Shown piece after piece: positions 62,039 through 64,000 of a stretch of 64,000 bases of DNA. This DNA comes from G963662605 sp963662605 (GTDB lineage Bacteria > Bacteroidota > Ignavibacteria > Ignavibacteriales > Ignavibacteriaceae). Below the pieces are notes generated by a model, which saw only the letters and a list, made by a program, of their open reading frames with translations, was not told where the DNA came from and ran no database searches. A program made the position numbers and the translations under genes. Positions within the stretch are counted from its first letter, which is position 1; every line of letters starts with the position of its first letter. Location of the stretch: positions 2,852,001-2,916,000 of the forward strand of contig OY759785.1 in the NCBI GenBank assembly GCA_963662605.1, read 5' to 3'.

Positions 62039-63433
62039 CTATTTAGCAGCATCAAGAAGCGATTCGGTCAAAAGGTCGGCAACCTTTTTTGCACCGGTCA
62101 GCTTCATGTGTGAATAATCTTTTTCGGCGAGACCCTTCTCTACCCAATCGTTCATGGAATCGTTGCCACCCATTGCCTGGAACAAGTTCCAGAATGCGAC
62201 GCCGTTTTTCTGAGCAATTTTACGCTGGGTTTCAACAAGTTTCGTAACCGAAGGATCCGTTACAAATTTTGATCCGCTCTTTTTGCTCTTATCCTGAACG
62301 CTCATAATAAGAATGCTTGCATCAGGGAATGCTTCTTTATACTTGCTGATAATTCCAGCCATTGCTGATTCATACCAGCCGAAATCTCTTGCATCAGCCG
62401 AGATCATGTTCAATCCGAAATTGAGAATGATCAGGCGGTAATTTCCGAGTTTGTTGAAATCTTTTAGAGTTTTCACATCGAGGTCACGCAATGAAATACC
62501 GGAATTTCCCCGAAGTGGTATGTTATCAACGTAGACGCCATTTGATTCTTCGAGTGAAACGCCATAGAAATATGTTTTTGAAGGATTGGAGACGGTTATC
62601 TTAACTGATTTAGCTTTACCGGGCGCATTTAAAACGTAATCACTTACACTGTGGCTTGCTTTCAGCTCTGCCGATGCTTCGCCTCTGTCATCAAAAGAAT
62701 ACTTAATAGTCGTATTCTTATCTGCGGTATAATAAATATGAACGTTTGAAAAGTTCTTTACTGCATACTGTCCGGATACCTCATAACGAACCCATGAACC
62801 ATTGGCAGCCTGATAAATACAGCCGTTAATACCGAGGGGCAGTTTCTCATTATTTGAAGAAATTAAGGATGAAGTTTTCCAGTCGGATGAGAATGATAAT
62901 TTTGTGGTCACTCTGAACTGAACATCCTGCGAAGTTACACCGACGAGACCTACGCCGTTTCCGCCATACTTTGACTGGAGATTCTTCCGTAGATCGGCTG
63001 AAATATTATCACCTTCAATTGCCGAATCGCCATAGTGCAGGATACGAATCTTCTTTGAGCCGGCCTGTTTTAAGCCATCGGCAAATTTCCTCAGTGCGCC
63101 GGGATTTTCGATTTGCTGTCTGCTCATCTGAGCCGGTTCAGAAAGGAGGACGTCCGCAGCGTTATTATACGAATTCTCAATTGCTCTTATGAGGGAACTG
63201 AAATCAATCATTCCCGCCATAGCGATTTGCTCATTTGAAGTCCTGAGCATACTTTGAGTCTGAGTTGTTGTATCTTTCCTGACATCCTGAAATACATCCA
63301 TTTTCTTTGCTTTATATGAAAATATCTGCATTCCGTCAGGAACGAATGACAGCCCTACCAGTACAATAAAAGCTATTGCAAATATGAGCAGCGGCCGCAA
63401 ATTAACATCTATACTCTTCTTCATTTTTTTCAC
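62039..63433 (-). CDS. Membrane-anchored SGNH-hydrolase-like protein (DltD/AlgJ-like role)
   Basis: 464 aa with one N-terminal membrane helix (PLLIFAIAFIVLVGLSFVP), so the rest is periplasmic. SGNH motifs: RILHYGDSAIEGDNIS (block I, Ser about residue 136), LIILNFGLNMISADARD (block III-like), and KDYSHMKLTGAKKVADLL (block V Asp-x-x-His, about residue 440). A jelly-roll-like insert (about 210-290) may bind sugar. As in the AlgJ/AlgX/PatB/DltD logic, it may accept or transfer the acyl group on the outside. First upstream partner of the ligase. Confidence 0.88.
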   Translation of the reverse strand: MKKMKKSIDVNLRPLLIFAIAFIVLVGLSFVPDGMQIFSYKAKKMDVFQDVRKDTTTQTQSMLRTSNEQIAMAGMIDFSSLIRAIENSYNNAADVLLSEPAQMSRQQIENPGALRKFADGLKQAGSKKIRILHYGDSAIEGDNISADLRKNLQSKYGGNGVGLVGVTSQDVQFRVTTKLSFSSDWKTSSLISSNNEKLPLGINGCIYQAANGSWVRYEVSGQYAVKNFSNVHIYYTADKNTTIKYSFDDRGEASAELKASHSVSDYVLNAPGKAKSVKITVSNPSKTYFYGVSLEESNGVYVDNIPLRGNSGISLRDLDVKTLKDFNKLGNYRLIILNFGLNMISADARDFGWYESAMAGIISKYKEAFPDASILIMSVQDKSKKSGSKFVTDPSVTKLVETQRKIAQKNGVAFWNLFQAMGGNDSMNDWVEKGLAEKDYSHMKLTGAKKVADLLTESLLDAAK

Positions 63434-63501
63434 CTATAATTTATATTTTCACACAATTTCCGATGTCTACAATAGACGACATTTAATCGCTATTGCCTAT
63501 T

Positions 63502-64000
63502 CTAATAGACATACTTTCTAATAATTTTCTCAAATTCCTGTCCCCAAATTTTGTATCCGTTTGCATTTAAATGCAATCCGTCATGGGTGAGCTCATTTTT
63601 CAGGAACTTATCGGCAGACATCTTTGCATTCAAGTCTACAAACTCTATGCCATTGTTTTTAGCATATTCGGACAACATTTTATTCAGCTTTTCAACCTGA
63701 AGGTTTTTATCAGCCGAATAATTATACCTTTTCGCAACATACAGGGTTGATTGAATAACAACCTTAATATCTTTCATGCGGAGAGCTTCAACCACCTTAA
63801 TGTAGGATTTGAATATATCCTCAACGGGTGAAGCGTTATAAATATCGTTTATCCCACCCATAATAAAACAAACTTTGGGATGAAGTTCAATAACATACTG
63901 CAGGCGGGCAAAATACCCGTCAAGAACGTCTGCGGGAATACCTCTTTCGACAATATCTTCTCTCCCGGTCAATTCATTCCAATTTACTCCATGAGTAATG
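63502..64000 (-). CDS. SGNH/GDSL hydrolase, N-terminus cut by window edge
   Basis: The frame is open to the right edge, reading ITHGVNWNELTGREDIVERG upstream of the TTG at 63972, so the gene is incomplete and its GDSI block lies outside the window. Visible SGNH blocks: FIMGGINDIYN (block III Asn) and THDGLHLNANGYKIWGQEF (block V Asp and His). A lipase/esterase or acetyl-xylan-type deacylase fold is expected. It lies 68 bp upstream of the anchored SGNH protein, same strand, so it may belong to the acyl-transfer cluster. Confidence 0.9.
   Translation of the reverse strand, partial: ITHGVNWNELTGREDIVERGIPADVLDGYFARLQYVIELHPKVCFIMGGINDIYNASPVEDIFKSYIKVVEALRMKDIKVVIQSTLYVAKRYNYSADKNLQVEKLNKMLSEYAKNNGIEFVDLNAKMSADKFLKNELTHDGLHLNANGYKIWGQEFEKIIRKYVY

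Overview
The window looks like a contiguous chromosomal segment from a Gram-negative member of the Ignavibacteria/Chlorobi side of the Bacteroidota (FCB) group. The placement is an inference. Two large secreted proteins (CotH-like at 6995-9331, subtilase at 17683-19443) end in the YPNPFNPxT-type T9SS sorting domain that is characteristic of that group. DUF3078, bacilliredoxin, a SufBCDSU operon and a stand-alone atpD-atpC pair fit the same placement. I saw no transposase, phage gene, CRISPR array, tRNA or rRNA.

Layout. 1-5.5 kb (minus strand): glnS (runs off the left edge), gltX, and a three-receiver hybrid 'histidine kinase' whose kinase core looks dead. 5.7-7 kb: a tiny exported Lys/Ala-rich protein and an OmpR-type regulator with no adjacent kinase. 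7-22 kb: exported and metabolic genes, including a CotH protein, a YchF-like ATPase, a secreted glycogen-debranching-type enzyme (GH133-like), a secreted glucoamylase-like enzyme (GH15-like), a T9SS subtilase and a Lon-N-domain protein. A small Fe-S/oxidative-stress operon also lies here (NifS-type desulfurase, a hypothetical, an A-type carrier, and a superoxide dismutase with an apparent Tat signal). 22-28.6 kb: hemL, DUF971, pgsA-pgpA, then cinA-thpR-recA-recX. 29.3-36.1 kb (minus): sufB-sufC-sufD-sufS-sufU-sufT, then a bacilliredoxin and an Rrf2 regulator. 36-41 kb: M1 aminopeptidase, MmcQ/YjbR, endonuclease III, and a TatD-radical SAM fusion. 41-43 kb: atpD-atpC. 43.2-50 kb: a probable signalling locus made of a secreted unknown, a FecR-domain protein, a probable outer-membrane barrel and a CHASE2-adenylate cyclase. 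50-58 kb: mutS, rsmI, apt, a PAP2-like membrane protein, dus, an MFS transporter and DUF3078. 58.5-64 kb (minus): a Dlt-like acyl-transfer cluster of MBOAT, acyl carrier protein, AMP-forming ligase and two SGNH hydrolases, the last cut by the right edge.

Gene-free stretches (9.3-10.1, 23.1-23.6, 28.6-29.4, 39.2-39.7 and 52.7-53.3 kb) are packed with dispersed hairpin repeats, several of which recur between sites.

The strongest candidates for less-described biology are the Dlt-like acyl relay, the FecR/barrel/CHASE2-cyclase locus, the degenerate triple-receiver kinase (phospho-acceptor His replaced by Asn172), the TatD-radical SAM fusion, and the superoxide dismutase that may be made in exported and cytosolic forms from two starts. 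All functional calls rest on motif recognition by eye. No database search or structure prediction was run.
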